DNA of 64,000 nt from NCBI RefSeq assembly GCF_003610635.1, contig NZ_RAQJ01000003.1, positions 352,264 through 416,263 on the forward strand, written 5' to 3'. The notes beneath the pieces are model-generated. The model did not search any database. It had not been told where the DNA came from and worked only from the letters and a program-made list of their open reading frames with translations. Of the stretch, positions 24,644 through 33,100 are shown piece after piece. A program made the position numbers and the translations under genes. Source of the DNA: Ichthyenterobacterium magnum (GTDB lineage Bacteria; Bacteroidota; Bacteroidia; Flavobacteriales; Flavobacteriaceae). Numbering within the stretch: the stretch's first letter is position 1; the number at the start of each line of letters is the position of its first letter.

Positions 24644-25591
24644 TTAGGGGTTAACACTGTAAAATCCTTCTTTAGGAATTTCAATCACATATTGTTTTTT
24701 CGTTTTATTATTAAGGTGTTTCTCCCTTAACCAAGGATTGTGAATTTTTAATATTTTATAGTTTATACCAAATTGCTTAGCAAATTTTGAAAAATCTGTA
24801 ACTGCTGAATCTACTTCAATTTTATAAGTAGGAACACTAGTATATAAATCTTTCTCTGTAAAATTAAATCCATACTTTTTAGGATGGTTTAATATTTCTT
24901 TAAGTGCTACAATTCTAAATAAATAACGTCCCGTTTCTTCTCCTAAAAGTAAATCGTAATAATTAGCGACACCTTGTTCTTTTAAACGTCTTGACACACC
25001 TGCATTACCTGCATTATATGCAGCTGCAGCTAACGTCCAAGACCCCAATTTATCTTTAGCCTTTTTAAGGTATTTACATGCTACTTGAGTTGCCATTTCT
25101 AAATGGTAACGTTCATCAACATTAGAGTTTATTTCTAATCCATTTTCACGACCAGTAGTTTTCATGATTTGCCAAACACCTCTTGCACCTGCTGGAGACA
25201 CAGCATTAGTTAAACCACTTTCAATAACAGCTAGATATTTAAAATCATCTGGGATATTATTAGCTTTTAAAATAGGTTCTATAATAGGGAAATATTTTTC
25301 AGCCCTTTTAAACATTAACAAACCATTAGATTGCCAATAAGTATTTACCAATAACTCACGATCCATACGTTCTAATATATCTGGGTTATCTAAAGGCATT
25401 GCTTCTCCAGCAAAATCTAAAGCATCTGGAACAGATAATGCATAGATATTGTAATCGTTAATGAGTTTAGCTTCTTTTTCTATAGTATTATCCTGTGGTG
25501 CATCAGAAGGCACTTCTTGAGTAGCAAATATAAATAGTCCAGATACACATAATAAGCCTATTGCTGCAAAAATATTTTTTAAAAATTTCAT
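24644..25591 (-). CDS. Membrane-bound lytic murein transglycosylase (SLT domain)
   Basis: 315-residue envelope protein. The N-terminus has a hydrophobic signal/anchor (about residues 5-23). The SLT domain runs from about 100 to 235: KYLAVIESGLTNAVSPAGA with the catalytic Glu124, ARGVWQIMKTTGRENGLEI, and AAAAYNAGNAGVSRRLKEQG. These are the ESGL, GLWQ-like and AYNAG motifs of family 1 lytic transglycosylases. The enzyme cleaves the glycan backbone of peptidoglycan, forming 1,6-anhydromuramyl ends. The C-terminal ~70 residues (VDSAVTDFSKFAKQFGINYK, LREKHLNNKTKKQYVIEIPK) resemble a single degenerate LysM-like module, as in MltD. Confidence 0.9.
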   Translation of the reverse strand: MKFLKNIFAAIGLLCVSGLFIFATQEVPSDAPQDNTIEKEAKLINDYNIYALSVPDALDFAGEAMPLDNPDILERMDRELLVNTYWQSNGLLMFKRAEKYFPIIEPILKANNIPDDFKYLAVIESGLTNAVSPAGARGVWQIMKTTGRENGLEINSNVDERYHLEMATQVACKYLKKAKDKLGSWTLAAAAYNAGNAGVSRRLKEQGVANYYDLLLGEETGRYLFRIVALKEILNHPKKYGFNFTEKDLYTSVPTYKIEVDSAVTDFSKFAKQFGINYKILKIHNPWLREKHLNNKTKKQYVIEIPKEGFYSVNP

Positions 25592-25638
25592 TTTATTCCT
25601 TTTTTATAAATGTAAATAATTCCATAATGCTTTCAAAG

Positions 25639-26307
25639 TTAGCGCACTATAAGTTTTGGTAAGTTTTCGTTAAACCATTTATACTTGTTTAATATCATAA
25701 TATGTGTTCCGTCTTTAATAGTAATACAATCTTTAATATTTGAGTATGGAAAAACGCCATCTTTATCTCCATGTATATGAATGATGTCAACAATATCTTC
25801 TTCTTGATTCCAGCATACCATTTGCTCAATAGCCCAATCTAAGTACCTAATATCATTTACAGATAAGTACTTTTTATAAAGCTCCACTCGTTTTGTTACA
25901 TTTTTACCAAAAGCATATTTTGCAAAGGTTTCAACATTAGCTAATATTCTTGTTGGTGCTAATTTATAAGCTTTAGTTTTTCTAGCAAGCTTCATACGCT
26001 TAGGTAATTCATATCTAGATTTTACACTAGACACAATAATTAGTCTCTTTAAATTTAAAAACTTACTCATTTCTTGCACCAAAACACCACCAAAAGACAC
26101 ACCAAGTAAAACAATATTATCATGTTTAATCTTATCAGTCATTCGCTTTGCATATGACTCTAAAGACTCATTTTCTTTAGGTATCATCCATTCTAACCAA
26201 TGCATTTTAAATTGATTTTCTGGCAGCTTGATACGTTCAAAAATAATTGGACTTGCTGCCATTCCTGGCATTAAATACACGTGTATGATTTCTTGATTTT
26301 CAGGCAT
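25639..26307 (-). CDS. Alpha/beta hydrolase family protein
   Basis: 222-residue cytoplasmic protein (no signal peptide). Alpha/beta-hydrolase features: oxyanion-side MPGMAASPIIFE (about residues 13-24), nucleophile elbow GVSFGG with Ser71, acid in IHGDKDGVFPYS, and late histidine in IKDGTHIMILN. The elbow and histidine spacing fit a catalytic triad. The natural substrate cannot be told. It lies 47 bp upstream of the transglycosylase gene on the same strand, so they may share a transcript. Confidence 0.82.
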   Translation of the reverse strand: MPENQEIIHVYLMPGMAASPIIFERIKLPENQFKMHWLEWMIPKENESLESYAKRMTDKIKHDNIVLLGVSFGGVLVQEMSKFLNLKRLIIVSSVKSRYELPKRMKLARKTKAYKLAPTRILANVETFAKYAFGKNVTKRVELYKKYLSVNDIRYLDWAIEQMVCWNQEEDIVDIIHIHGDKDGVFPYSNIKDCITIKDGTHIMILNKYKWFNENLPKLIVR

Positions 26308-26321
26308 TTAATTTTTAAACT

Positions 26322-26352
26322 TTTGAAACTGCTATATTTTTTTGTAAATTTG
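26322..26352 (+). promoter_or_regulatory. Housekeeping promoter of the GNAT-like gene
   Basis: TTTG (26322-26325), 19 nt, TAAATTTG (26345-26352): an exact Bacteroidota sigma-A promoter, 66 bp before the ATG at 26419. Confidence 0.8.
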
Positions 26353-26418
26353 CGCTTCTATACTATACAAAATTATAGTTTTTACCCTTACCGACCATCG
26401 AATTAAATACAAATTACT

Positions 26419-26715
26419 ATGACTGATGCAGCAGAATTAATTGACAATGATTTTTTACGCCAATTTGAACTTAAGGTGGATGGCAATTTAGCAAAAATTG
26501 AATACTCGCTACAAGATCGTAAGATTTTTTTAACAAAACTTATAGTTCCTGATGCTATAGATAATGAAGAGTTTCAAGCAGATTTTTTAAAACTAGTTTT
26601 CGCAAATATTGAAGAACGTAATATTAGTGTTGTTCCAACTAGTCCAGAAATAGCTAAATTTATTAGACGTAACAGACGCTATAAAAAAATGCTTCCTGTA
26701 GGCATTAGAATATAA
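26419..26715 (+). CDS. Short GNAT-like N-acetyltransferase (YjdJ type)
   Basis: 98-residue protein fitting the short GCN5-related family typified by YjdJ: FELKVDGNLAKIEYSLQDRK (about residues 16-35), IFLTKLIVPDAIDNEEFQAD, LVFANIEERNISVVPTSPEI (about 62-81) and FIRRNRRYKKMLP. The family keeps the core acetyl-CoA-binding fold without the N-terminal strands of larger GNATs. Substrate unknown. It has its own promoter and is closed by a strong bidirectional terminator. Confidence 0.75.
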   Translation: MTDAAELIDNDFLRQFELKVDGNLAKIEYSLQDRKIFLTKLIVPDAIDNEEFQADFLKLVFANIEERNISVVPTSPEIAKFIRRNRRYKKMLPVGIRI

Positions 26716-26731
26716 TAGCTAAGAGAGTTAT

Positions 26732-26771
26732 AATAAAAAAGGCTGAAATTTTAGTTTCAGCCTTTTTTATT
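26732..26771 (+). terminator. Bidirectional terminator
   Basis: Perfect 17-bp stem (AATAAAAAAGGCTGAAA / TTTCAGCCTTTTTTATT) with a 6-nt loop between the convergent GNAT-like and mtaB genes. It overlaps the last two bases of mtaB's stop codon. Confidence 0.9.
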
Positions 26772-28101
26772 ATTCAACTAATTCGTTTATAAACTCAAAT
26801 CTAACCATGCCGTCATCATCAATTTTTGTGAGCTTTATGTTGTGAAGTGTGTTTACTAACTCTGGATTCCAAGGCGTTTTTACTTTTACATAATTTTCAG
26901 TAAACCCATGAATGTAACCTTCTTTATTTTCGCTTTCAAACAAAACGGTTCTATCACTATTTAATTGACTTTCGTAAAAAGCACGTCTTTTTTTTACAGA
27001 TAAACCTCGAAGCATTTTACTGCGTTTTGTTCTTACATTTTTAGGCACAACATTATCCATTTCTGCTGCTACAGTATTATCTCTTTCAGAATATGTAAAA
27101 ACATGCAAATACGAAATATCTAGTTCATTTAAAAAATTGTATGTCTCTAAAAAATGCCCGTCTGTTTCTCCTGGAAAACCTACAATAGCATCAACTCCTA
27201 TACAAGCATGTGGCATCACTTTTTTAATCTTATTCACGCGATCTACATACAACTCTTTCATATAGCGACGACGCATCAATTTTAAAATTGTATTGCTTCC
27301 ACTTTGCAAAGGAATATGAAAATGAGGCACAAATGTTTTACTCTTAGACACAAAATCAATCGTTTCATTTTTAAGTAAATTTGGCTCTATAGACGATATG
27401 CGCAAACGCTCTATACCTTCAACATTATCTAACGCCTTTACCAATTCATAAAAGGTATGCTCGTGTTTTTTGTTGCCAAACTCACCTTTACCGTAATCGC
27501 CAATATTTACGCCAGTTAAAACTATCTCTTTAATATTTCTTTCAGAAATTTCTTTTGCATTTTTTAGTACATTTTCTAAAGTATCACTTCTAGAAATTCC
27601 TCTCGCTAATGGAATTGTACAATAGGTACATTTATAATCACAGCCATCTTGTACTTTTAAAAATGCTCTAGTCCGATCTCCTATTGAGTAACTACCAACA
27701 TAAAAATCAGCATCTTCTATTTCGCAAGAATGTACTTCTCCAAAATCATTTTTAGATAAGTCATTAATATAATCTGTAATCTTAAATTTTTCTGTGGCTC
27801 CAAGAACTAAATCTACACCATTAACATCTGCCAATTCTTGAGGTTTAAGCTGCGCATAACAACCAACAGCAGCAACAAAAGCTTCAGGATTTGTTTTTTG
27901 AGCTTGCTTTACAATAGTTTTAAAACGTTTGTCTGCATTTTCTGTTACAGAACAGGTATTGATAACATAAATATCTGCCTCTTCAGAAAAATCTACACGA
28001 TCAAAACCTTCATCTTTAAAATCTCTAGCAATTGTAGAGGTTTCAGAAAAATTAAGCTTACAACCCAAAGTATAAAATGCGACTTTTTTTCTAGCGTTCA
28101 T
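26770..28101 (-). CDS. mtaB: tRNA t6A37 methylthiotransferase MtaB
   Basis: 443-residue radical-SAM methylthiotransferase. The N-terminal UPF0004 domain has three cysteines for the first cluster: TLGCKLNFSE (Cys14), INTCSVTENADKRF (~50) and AAVGCYAQL (~82). The radical-SAM motif CDYKCTYC (CxxxCxxC) is at about 150-157, followed by IPLARG. A C-terminal TRAM domain (about 375-440) ends near VKTPWNPELV. The KRFK after NAD and the overall length fit the MtaB (YqeV) branch rather than MiaB or RimO. It converts t6A37 of tRNA to ms2t6A. It is divergent from the peptide-binding gene with a 45-bp spacer; a -7-like TAAATTTG lies at 28124-28131 on the minus strand. Confidence 0.9.
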   Translation of the reverse strand: MNARKKVAFYTLGCKLNFSETSTIARDFKDEGFDRVDFSEEADIYVINTCSVTENADKRFKTIVKQAQKTNPEAFVAAVGCYAQLKPQELADVNGVDLVLGATEKFKITDYINDLSKNDFGEVHSCEIEDADFYVGSYSIGDRTRAFLKVQDGCDYKCTYCTIPLARGISRSDTLENVLKNAKEISERNIKEIVLTGVNIGDYGKGEFGNKKHEHTFYELVKALDNVEGIERLRISSIEPNLLKNETIDFVSKSKTFVPHFHIPLQSGSNTILKLMRRRYMKELYVDRVNKIKKVMPHACIGVDAIVGFPGETDGHFLETYNFLNELDISYLHVFTYSERDNTVAAEMDNVVPKNVRTKRSKMLRGLSVKKRRAFYESQLNSDRTVLFESENKEGYIHGFTENYVKVKTPWNPELVNTLHNIKLTKIDDDGMVRFEFINELVE

Positions 28102-28146
28102 TCTTGTATTTTTACCAAGTTGGCAAATTTACAACTTATATATGAT

Positions 28147-29775
28147 ATGGTAAAAAGGTTTTCATTACAACTACCTAAAACATTAATCTGTTTATCAGTG
28201 AGTTGTATTGTATTATTTTTGTTTTCTTGCAAAGACCAAACTAATACTAATAAAGACAATCTTGTTTTTAGATATAATGAGCACAAAAACATAGGTTCAT
28301 TAGATCCTGCTTTCGCAAAAGACAATGCAGATATTTGGGCTATTAACCAACTCTTTAATGGTTTGGTGCAAATGGATGAAAATTTAAACGTACAACCTTG
28401 TATAGCTAAAGATTGGTCAGTTTCTGAAGACGCACTCACCTACTCTTTTATATTAAGAGATGATGTGAAATTTCATAAATCTAAACTATTTGGAATAGAT
28501 TCTACAAGAATAGTAAATGCTCGTGATTTTCAATATAGTTTTAATCGTCTATTAGATAAAAATGTAGCATCTCCTGGACGTTGGGTTTTAAATAAAGTTG
28601 ATAGTTTTGAAGCTAAAAATGATAGCCTATTTAAAGTACACTTAAAACAACCTTTCCCTGCATTTTTAGGTTTACTTACTATGAAATATTGTTCTGTCGT
28701 TCCTAAAGAAATTGTAGAACACTATGGAAGTGATTTTAGATCTCATCCAATTGGCACAGGACCTTTTAAATTTAAGCGTTGGGAAGAAAACATAAAACTT
28801 GTTCTAAGAAAGAACAACAATTATTTTGAAACAGATTCTAACGGAAATACGTTACCCTATCTTGAAGCTATAGCCATCACTTTTTTACCTGATAAACAAA
28901 GTGAATTTTTACAATTTGCACAAGGTAATATAGATTTTGTTTCTGGTTTAGATGCATCTTACAAAGATGAAATTTTAACTGCTAGCGGAAAACTTAGAGA
29001 ATCATATTTATTAGATGTAAACATGATTAGAGGACCATATTTAAATACCGAATATTTAGCTTTCTTCATGGATTCTAATGATTCTGAAATACAATCACAA
29101 TTACTACGTAAAGCAGCAAACTATGGGTTTGACAGAAAAAAGATGATGATATATTTACGTAATGGTGTTGGTATTCCTGCTAATGGAGGTTTTATTCCAA
29201 AAGGTTTACCAGGATATGATGACACTATTGGTTACGATTATCAACCTGAAAAAGCAAAAGCTTTAGTTAAACAATATATAGAAGAAACCCAAAACCAAAA
29301 TCCTGAATTAACAATAACGACAACAAGTAATTACTTAAGTTTTTGCGAATTTATACAAAGGGAACTTCAAAAAATTGGACTACAAATTAATGTAGATGTT
29401 ATTCCTGCTGCAACGCTTAAAGACGCAAAAGCTAACGGTAAACTAAACATGTTTAGAGCCAGTTGGGTTGCAGACTATCCTGATGCTGAAAATTATCTAT
29501 CCTTATATTACAGTAAGAACTTCGCTCCAAATGGTCCCAACTATACACATTTTAAAGACGACCAATTTGATACGTGGTATGAACAAGCTTTTACAGAAAC
29601 TAACATTGTAGAAAGAGAAAAGCTTTATACTAAAATGGATTCTTTAGTAATGCAAAACGCACCTGTTATTAATATGTTTTATGATGAAGTGGTTCGTTTT
29701 ACTAGAAAAAATGTTTCAGGTTTAGGCATCAATCCCATCAACTTATTAGATTTAAAACGCGTAAAAAAAGAGTAA
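28147..29775 (+). CDS. ABC transporter substrate-binding lipoprotein, peptide type (SBP_bac_5)
   Basis: 542-residue lipoprotein. The ATG at 28147 is chosen because it starts a lipoprotein signal ending LFLFSC; the open frame upstream of it is antisense to mtaB. It is a dipeptide/oligopeptide-binding protein: NIGSLDPAFAKDNADIWAINQ then LFNGLVQMD (near the mature N-terminus), WSVSEDALTYSFILRDDVKFH, HPIGTGPFKFKRWEENIKL, and WVADYPDAENYLSLYYS. No permease or ATPase genes are next to it, so it is an orphan binder. Bacteroidota keep such orphans for peptide uptake or cell-wall peptide recycling. It abuts the convergent GlmU-like gene with no gap. Confidence 0.88.
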   Translation: MVKRFSLQLPKTLICLSVSCIVLFLFSCKDQTNTNKDNLVFRYNEHKNIGSLDPAFAKDNADIWAINQLFNGLVQMDENLNVQPCIAKDWSVSEDALTYSFILRDDVKFHKSKLFGIDSTRIVNARDFQYSFNRLLDKNVASPGRWVLNKVDSFEAKNDSLFKVHLKQPFPAFLGLLTMKYCSVVPKEIVEHYGSDFRSHPIGTGPFKFKRWEENIKLVLRKNNNYFETDSNGNTLPYLEAIAITFLPDKQSEFLQFAQGNIDFVSGLDASYKDEILTASGKLRESYLLDVNMIRGPYLNTEYLAFFMDSNDSEIQSQLLRKAANYGFDRKKMMIYLRNGVGIPANGGFIPKGLPGYDDTIGYDYQPEKAKALVKQYIEETQNQNPELTITTTSNYLSFCEFIQRELQKIGLQINVDVIPAATLKDAKANGKLNMFRASWVADYPDAENYLSLYYSKNFAPNGPNYTHFKDDQFDTWYEQAFTETNIVEREKLYTKMDSLVMQNAPVINMFYDEVVRFTRKNVSGLGINPINLLDLKRVKKE

Positions 29776-30951
29776 TTATTCACGTCTGTATTTTTTTGTT
29801 TCTTCAAAAACATGCTCTAAAATTTGGGCATCTTGTGGTGAAAATTCTATATCTCGTCGAGACATAACAACTTTAGCAACCTCAAAAGCTTTTTTGGTTA
29901 AGTAAGTAGTAAAACCAGAATTTCCTCCCCAAGAAAAACTAGGTACAAAATTACGAGGAAAACCACTTCCAAAGATATTAGCACTTACACCAACTACGGT
30001 TCCTGTATTAAACATAGTATTAATACCACATTTACTATGGTCTCCCATCATAAGGCCACAAAACTGTAAACCAGTTCTTGCAAAACCTTCGGTTTGATAA
30101 TCCCAAAGTCTTACCTCAGCATAATTATTTTTAAGATTTGAGTTATTAGTATCTGCTCCTAAATTACACCATTCACCAAGCACAGAATTTCCTAAAAACC
30201 CATCATGCCCTTTATTTGAATACCCAAACAAAACTGAATTATTAACCTCACCTCCTACTTTAGAATGTGGCCCAACTGTTGTTGGTCCATAAATTTTTGC
30301 TCCTAATTTTACCGTAGCATTATCACACAAAGCAAAAGGACCACGAATAATACTACCTTCCATTATTTCTGTATCTTTACCAATATAAATAGGTCCAGAA
30401 CTTGCATTTAATGTAGCAAACTCAAGTTTTGCACCTTCTTCTATAAAAATATGTTCAGCAGCAATTATATTATTTGTTTCAGGAATAGACTGTGACTTTC
30501 TGTCTTTTGTTAACAGATTAAAATCTGCTTTTATAGCATCTCCATTTTTAGAAAAAATATCCCATGTATGTTCTATTTTAATAACCTCATCTTCAAGTTC
30601 TATAGCGTCATACAAATCTAAATTAATAGTGTCTTGAGTGTCTTTTGTGTAAAAAGCGACAACATCTTCTCCTTTAAAAATAGCTTGATTCTCTTTTAAA
30701 TTCTTAATCAAATCAACCAGACTCTTATTAGGAAGATATGATGAGTTTATCATCACATTTTCATCAAACTCAACCATCGGGTATTTTTCAGATAAATAGG
30801 CTTCAGTAACTGTTGTTGTAGTACTTTTTAAATACGTTTCCCATTTTTCGCGAATGGTTAAAATACCAACTCTAATATCTGCAACAGGTCTTGTATAAGT
30901 AAATGGTAACAAGTTATTACGTGAAGGTCCATCAAAAAGAATATAATTCAT
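29776..30951 (-). CDS. GlmU-like protein (sugar nucleotidyltransferase / left-handed beta-helix)
   Basis: 391-residue two-domain protein. The N-terminal part (about residues 1-170) starts ILFDGPSRNNLLPFTYTRP and resembles the nucleotidyltransferase domain, but lacks a clear GxGTRM-type glycine-rich loop. The C-terminal half is a left-handed beta-helix with hexapeptide repeats: AAEHIFIEEGAKLEFATLN, GPIYIGKDTEIMEGSIIRG, GPTTVGPHSKVGGEVNN, GEWCNLGADTNNSNLKN and FCGLMMGDHSKCGINTMFNT. Bacteroidota annotations call this the GlmU family. The missing loop suggests the first domain may not be a normal uridylyltransferase. Likely role in UDP-sugar or cell-wall metabolism. Transcribed away from a spacer with the rpmE terminator. 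Confidence 0.8.
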   Translation of the reverse strand: MNYILFDGPSRNNLLPFTYTRPVADIRVGILTIREKWETYLKSTTTTVTEAYLSEKYPMVEFDENVMINSSYLPNKSLVDLIKNLKENQAIFKGEDVVAFYTKDTQDTINLDLYDAIELEDEVIKIEHTWDIFSKNGDAIKADFNLLTKDRKSQSIPETNNIIAAEHIFIEEGAKLEFATLNASSGPIYIGKDTEIMEGSIIRGPFALCDNATVKLGAKIYGPTTVGPHSKVGGEVNNSVLFGYSNKGHDGFLGNSVLGEWCNLGADTNNSNLKNNYAEVRLWDYQTEGFARTGLQFCGLMMGDHSKCGINTMFNTGTVVGVSANIFGSGFPRNFVPSFSWGGNSGFTTYLTKKAFEVAKVVMSRRDIEFSPQDAQILEHVFEETKKYRRE

Positions 30952-31004
30952 CAGAAAATTTACAGTTATTTATAATCAAATGTAACGCAATTGTAGAAAA
31001 CAAA

Positions 31005-31034
31005 AAAGCCTTCGAGATAAATCTTGAAGGCTTT
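31005..31034 (-). terminator. Rho-independent terminator of rpmE
   Basis: 14-bp stem with one G-U pair (AAAGCCTTCGAGAT / ATCTTGAAGGCTTT), two-base loop, ending in a T-run on the minus strand (31001-31007). It lies 22 bp after the rpmE stop and before the GlmU-like gene on the same strand. Confidence 0.8.
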
Positions 31035-31055
31035 AAATATAAATTGTTGCTTAAT

Positions 31056-31307
31056 TTATTTTTTAAATTTAGCGTATTTGTTTTTGAACTTATCAATACG
31101 TCCAGCTGTATCAACCAATTTAGATTTACCTGTATAAAATGGGTGAGATGTTCTAGAAATCTCTAATTTAATTAATGGATACTCAACACCATCAACTTCT
31201 AAAGTTTCGTTAGTATCTGCTGTCGACTTAGTTAAAAATACGTCTTCATTCGACATATCTTTAAATGCTACTAGTCTATAATTTTCTGGATGTATACCTT
31301 TTTTCAT
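31056..31307 (-). CDS. rpmE: 50S ribosomal protein L31 type B
   Basis: 83-residue L31. It begins [20 protein letters not shown] and contains [19 protein letters not shown] and [15 protein letters not shown]. No CxxC zinc motif is present, which identifies the zinc-independent C-minus (type B, RpmE2-like) form. L31 bridges the ribosomal subunits. It has its own near-consensus promoter 38 bp upstream and a terminator downstream. The length is typical of the type B form in Bacteroidota. Confidence 0.96.
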   Translation of the reverse strand: MKKGIHPENYRLVAFKDMSNEDVFLTKSTADTNETLEVDGVEYPLIKLEISRTSHPFYTGKSKLVDTAGRIDKFKNKYAKFKK

Positions 31308-31344
31308 CGCGTTACGATTTATAATCTTTACTTTTTTCGAGCTG

Positions 31345-31375
31345 CAAATTTAAGTATTTTTTGTAAATTACCAAT
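31345..31375 (-). promoter_or_regulatory. Housekeeping promoter of rpmE
   Basis: On the minus strand ATTG (31372-31375), 19 nt, TAAATTTG (31345-31352). It matches the Bacteroidota sigma-A pattern with the core TTG at -33. Confidence 0.78.
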
Positions 31376-31498
31376 AATTTATTTTGTTTTTTATTTTAAA
31401 ATTTCTAATTCGTTTTTTTACTCTTAAAAAAATAAAAATGTAACATTCCACTAATGTTTAATACTAACTAACATATAAACTAACAAATCACAATTATT

Positions 31499-32029
31499 AT
31501 GGAAAAATCTTTAAAATCTTCTGCTATCAATTATGGCTTATACTTAGGCCTTTTTCTAGCTTCAGTTACTATACTTGCTTATGCTATACAAATTGAATTG
31601 CTAACACAATGGTGGCTAGGTATCATTATGCTAATTGTAATAATAGGCTTTGGTATATTTTCTACTAGTAAGTCTAAAAAAATGCTTAATGGCTTTTTGA
31701 CCTTTAAAGAAGCTTTTAGCTCTTACTTTATAACGGTAGCTATAGGTGTTTTAATTAGCATGCTAGTAAGTATTATACTTTTTAATTTTATAGATCCAGA
31801 TGCTGCTATTACTTTAAAAGAAAAAATGATTGAAAAAACTGCAGAAATGATGCAAAATTTTGGTGCTCCTGAAGACGCAATAGCAGATACAATAACAAAA
31901 ATGGAAGAGCAAGAAGGTCAGTTTGAAATTGTAAGTCAATTAAAATCTAATGCCTTCTATTTAGTATTCCATGCAGTTATTGGACTTATAGTTGCTGCAA
32001 TTATGAAAAAAGCTAACCCAGATGCTTAA
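31499..32029 (+). CDS. DUF4199 family membrane protein
   Basis: 176-residue inner-membrane protein with four hydrophobic segments (about residues 10-27, 33-50, 75-95, 150-168). A conserved central stretch reads LNGFLTFKEAFSSYFITVAI, and there is a polar loop rich in Met and Glu (about 100-140, EKMIEKTAEMMQNFGAPEDA). These match DUF4199, a Bacteroidota family of unknown function that often sits before a dolichyl-phosphate-mannose-type glycosyltransferase, as here (45-bp gap). It opens a run of four same-strand genes up to 36666. Confidence 0.85.
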   Translation: MEKSLKSSAINYGLYLGLFLASVTILAYAIQIELLTQWWLGIIMLIVIIGFGIFSTSKSKKMLNGFLTFKEAFSSYFITVAIGVLISMLVSIILFNFIDPDAAITLKEKMIEKTAEMMQNFGAPEDAIADTITKMEEQEGQFEIVSQLKSNAFYLVFHAVIGLIVAAIMKKANPDA

Positions 32030-32074
32030 ATAATTTCAGTATTTTTGAGGTATCAAATTTTTGAAACTATTTAA

Positions 32075-33022
32075 ATGAATATATCAGTAGTTATACCACT
32101 ACTTAACGAACAAGAGTCTTTAACAGAATTACATGATTGGATTGCAAATGTTATGCAGTCCAATCATTTTTCTTATGAAATCATTTTTATCGATGATGGA
32201 AGTACTGATGACTCATGGCAAACTATTACTCAACTTTCTCAAAAAAATGCTAATGTAAAAGGGATTAGGTTTTTAAAAAACTTTGGCAAATCTCAAGCAT
32301 TGCATGCTGGTTTTAATAAAGCCAATGGTGATGTTATTATTACTATGGATGCCGATTTACAAGATAGTCCAGACGAAATACCATCTCTATACAATATGAT
32401 TATTTCTGAAGGTTATGATTTAGTTTCTGGCTGGAAAAAGAAACGTTACGATTCTGTAATAGCAAAAAATTTACCATCAAAACTATTTAATTGGGCTGCT
32501 CGTAAAACCTCTGGTGTAAAGCTTAACGATTTTAATTGCGGACTCAAAGCTTACAGTAACGATGTTGTAAAAAACATAGATGTAAACGGCGAAATGCATC
32601 GATACATTCCTGTTTTAGCAAAAAATGCAGGCTTTACTAATATTGGAGAAAAAGTTGTAATACATCAAGCCAGAAAATACGGAAGCACCAAGTTTGGGAT
32701 GAATCGTTTTATATATGGCTTTTTAGACTTAATTACAATTTGGTTTTTATCTCGTTTTGGTAAAAGACCTATGCATTTATTTGGAGCCTTAGGTTTTATA
32801 ATGTTTGCAATTGGTTTTGCTTTTGCTTTTTATTTAGGGATTGACAAACTCTTTTTAAATCCAACAGGGCGATTAATAACACAACGACCTCAGTTTTATA
32901 TTGCTTTAGCAACCATGATTATTGGTACACAATTTTTTGTTGCAGGTTTTCTTGGAGAAATTATTCTCAGAACCAAAGAAAGCAAACAACGCTATTTAAT
33001 TAAAGATGAATTAAATTTATAA
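32075..33022 (+). CDS. Family 2 glycosyltransferase, polyprenyl-phosphate sugar type
   Basis: 315-residue GT2 enzyme. The GT-A core shows ISVVIPLLNEQESLTELHDW (residues 2-21), IIFIDDGSTDDSW, and the metal-binding MDADLQDSPDEIPSL (about 91-105). LNDFNCGLKAYS (about 148-159) is the acceptor-side motif. Two transmembrane helices close the protein (about 230-255 and 270-295). This architecture is that of GtrB/ArnC/DPM1-like enzymes that move a sugar from a nucleotide to undecaprenyl phosphate on the inner membrane. The sugar cannot be told. The next gene, a phosphohexomutase, could supply the hexose-1-phosphate. Confidence 0.9.
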   Translation: MNISVVIPLLNEQESLTELHDWIANVMQSNHFSYEIIFIDDGSTDDSWQTITQLSQKNANVKGIRFLKNFGKSQALHAGFNKANGDVIITMDADLQDSPDEIPSLYNMIISEGYDLVSGWKKKRYDSVIAKNLPSKLFNWAARKTSGVKLNDFNCGLKAYSNDVVKNIDVNGEMHRYIPVLAKNAGFTNIGEKVVIHQARKYGSTKFGMNRFIYGFLDLITIWFLSRFGKRPMHLFGALGFIMFAIGFAFAFYLGIDKLFLNPTGRLITQRPQFYIALATMIIGTQFFVAGFLGEIILRTKESKQRYLIKDELNL

Positions 33023-33100
33023 GGTTTTCATTCAAATTAACCTAGTATTAGCATTTAACATTTATCTAAATCCTTATTTTTGCACCATATTAAATTGCAC

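Noticed and set aside
27838..28146. Open frame extending the peptide-binding lipoprotein gene 103 codons upstream
   Set aside because: It runs antisense through the start of mtaB. The lipoprotein signal begins at ATG 28147, so the extension is a by-product of open reading.
33080..33100. TTG start of the phosphohexomutase at 33080
   Set aside because: The TTG is part of a TATTTTTG promoter-like element, so it cannot be in the transcript; ATG 33101 is used.
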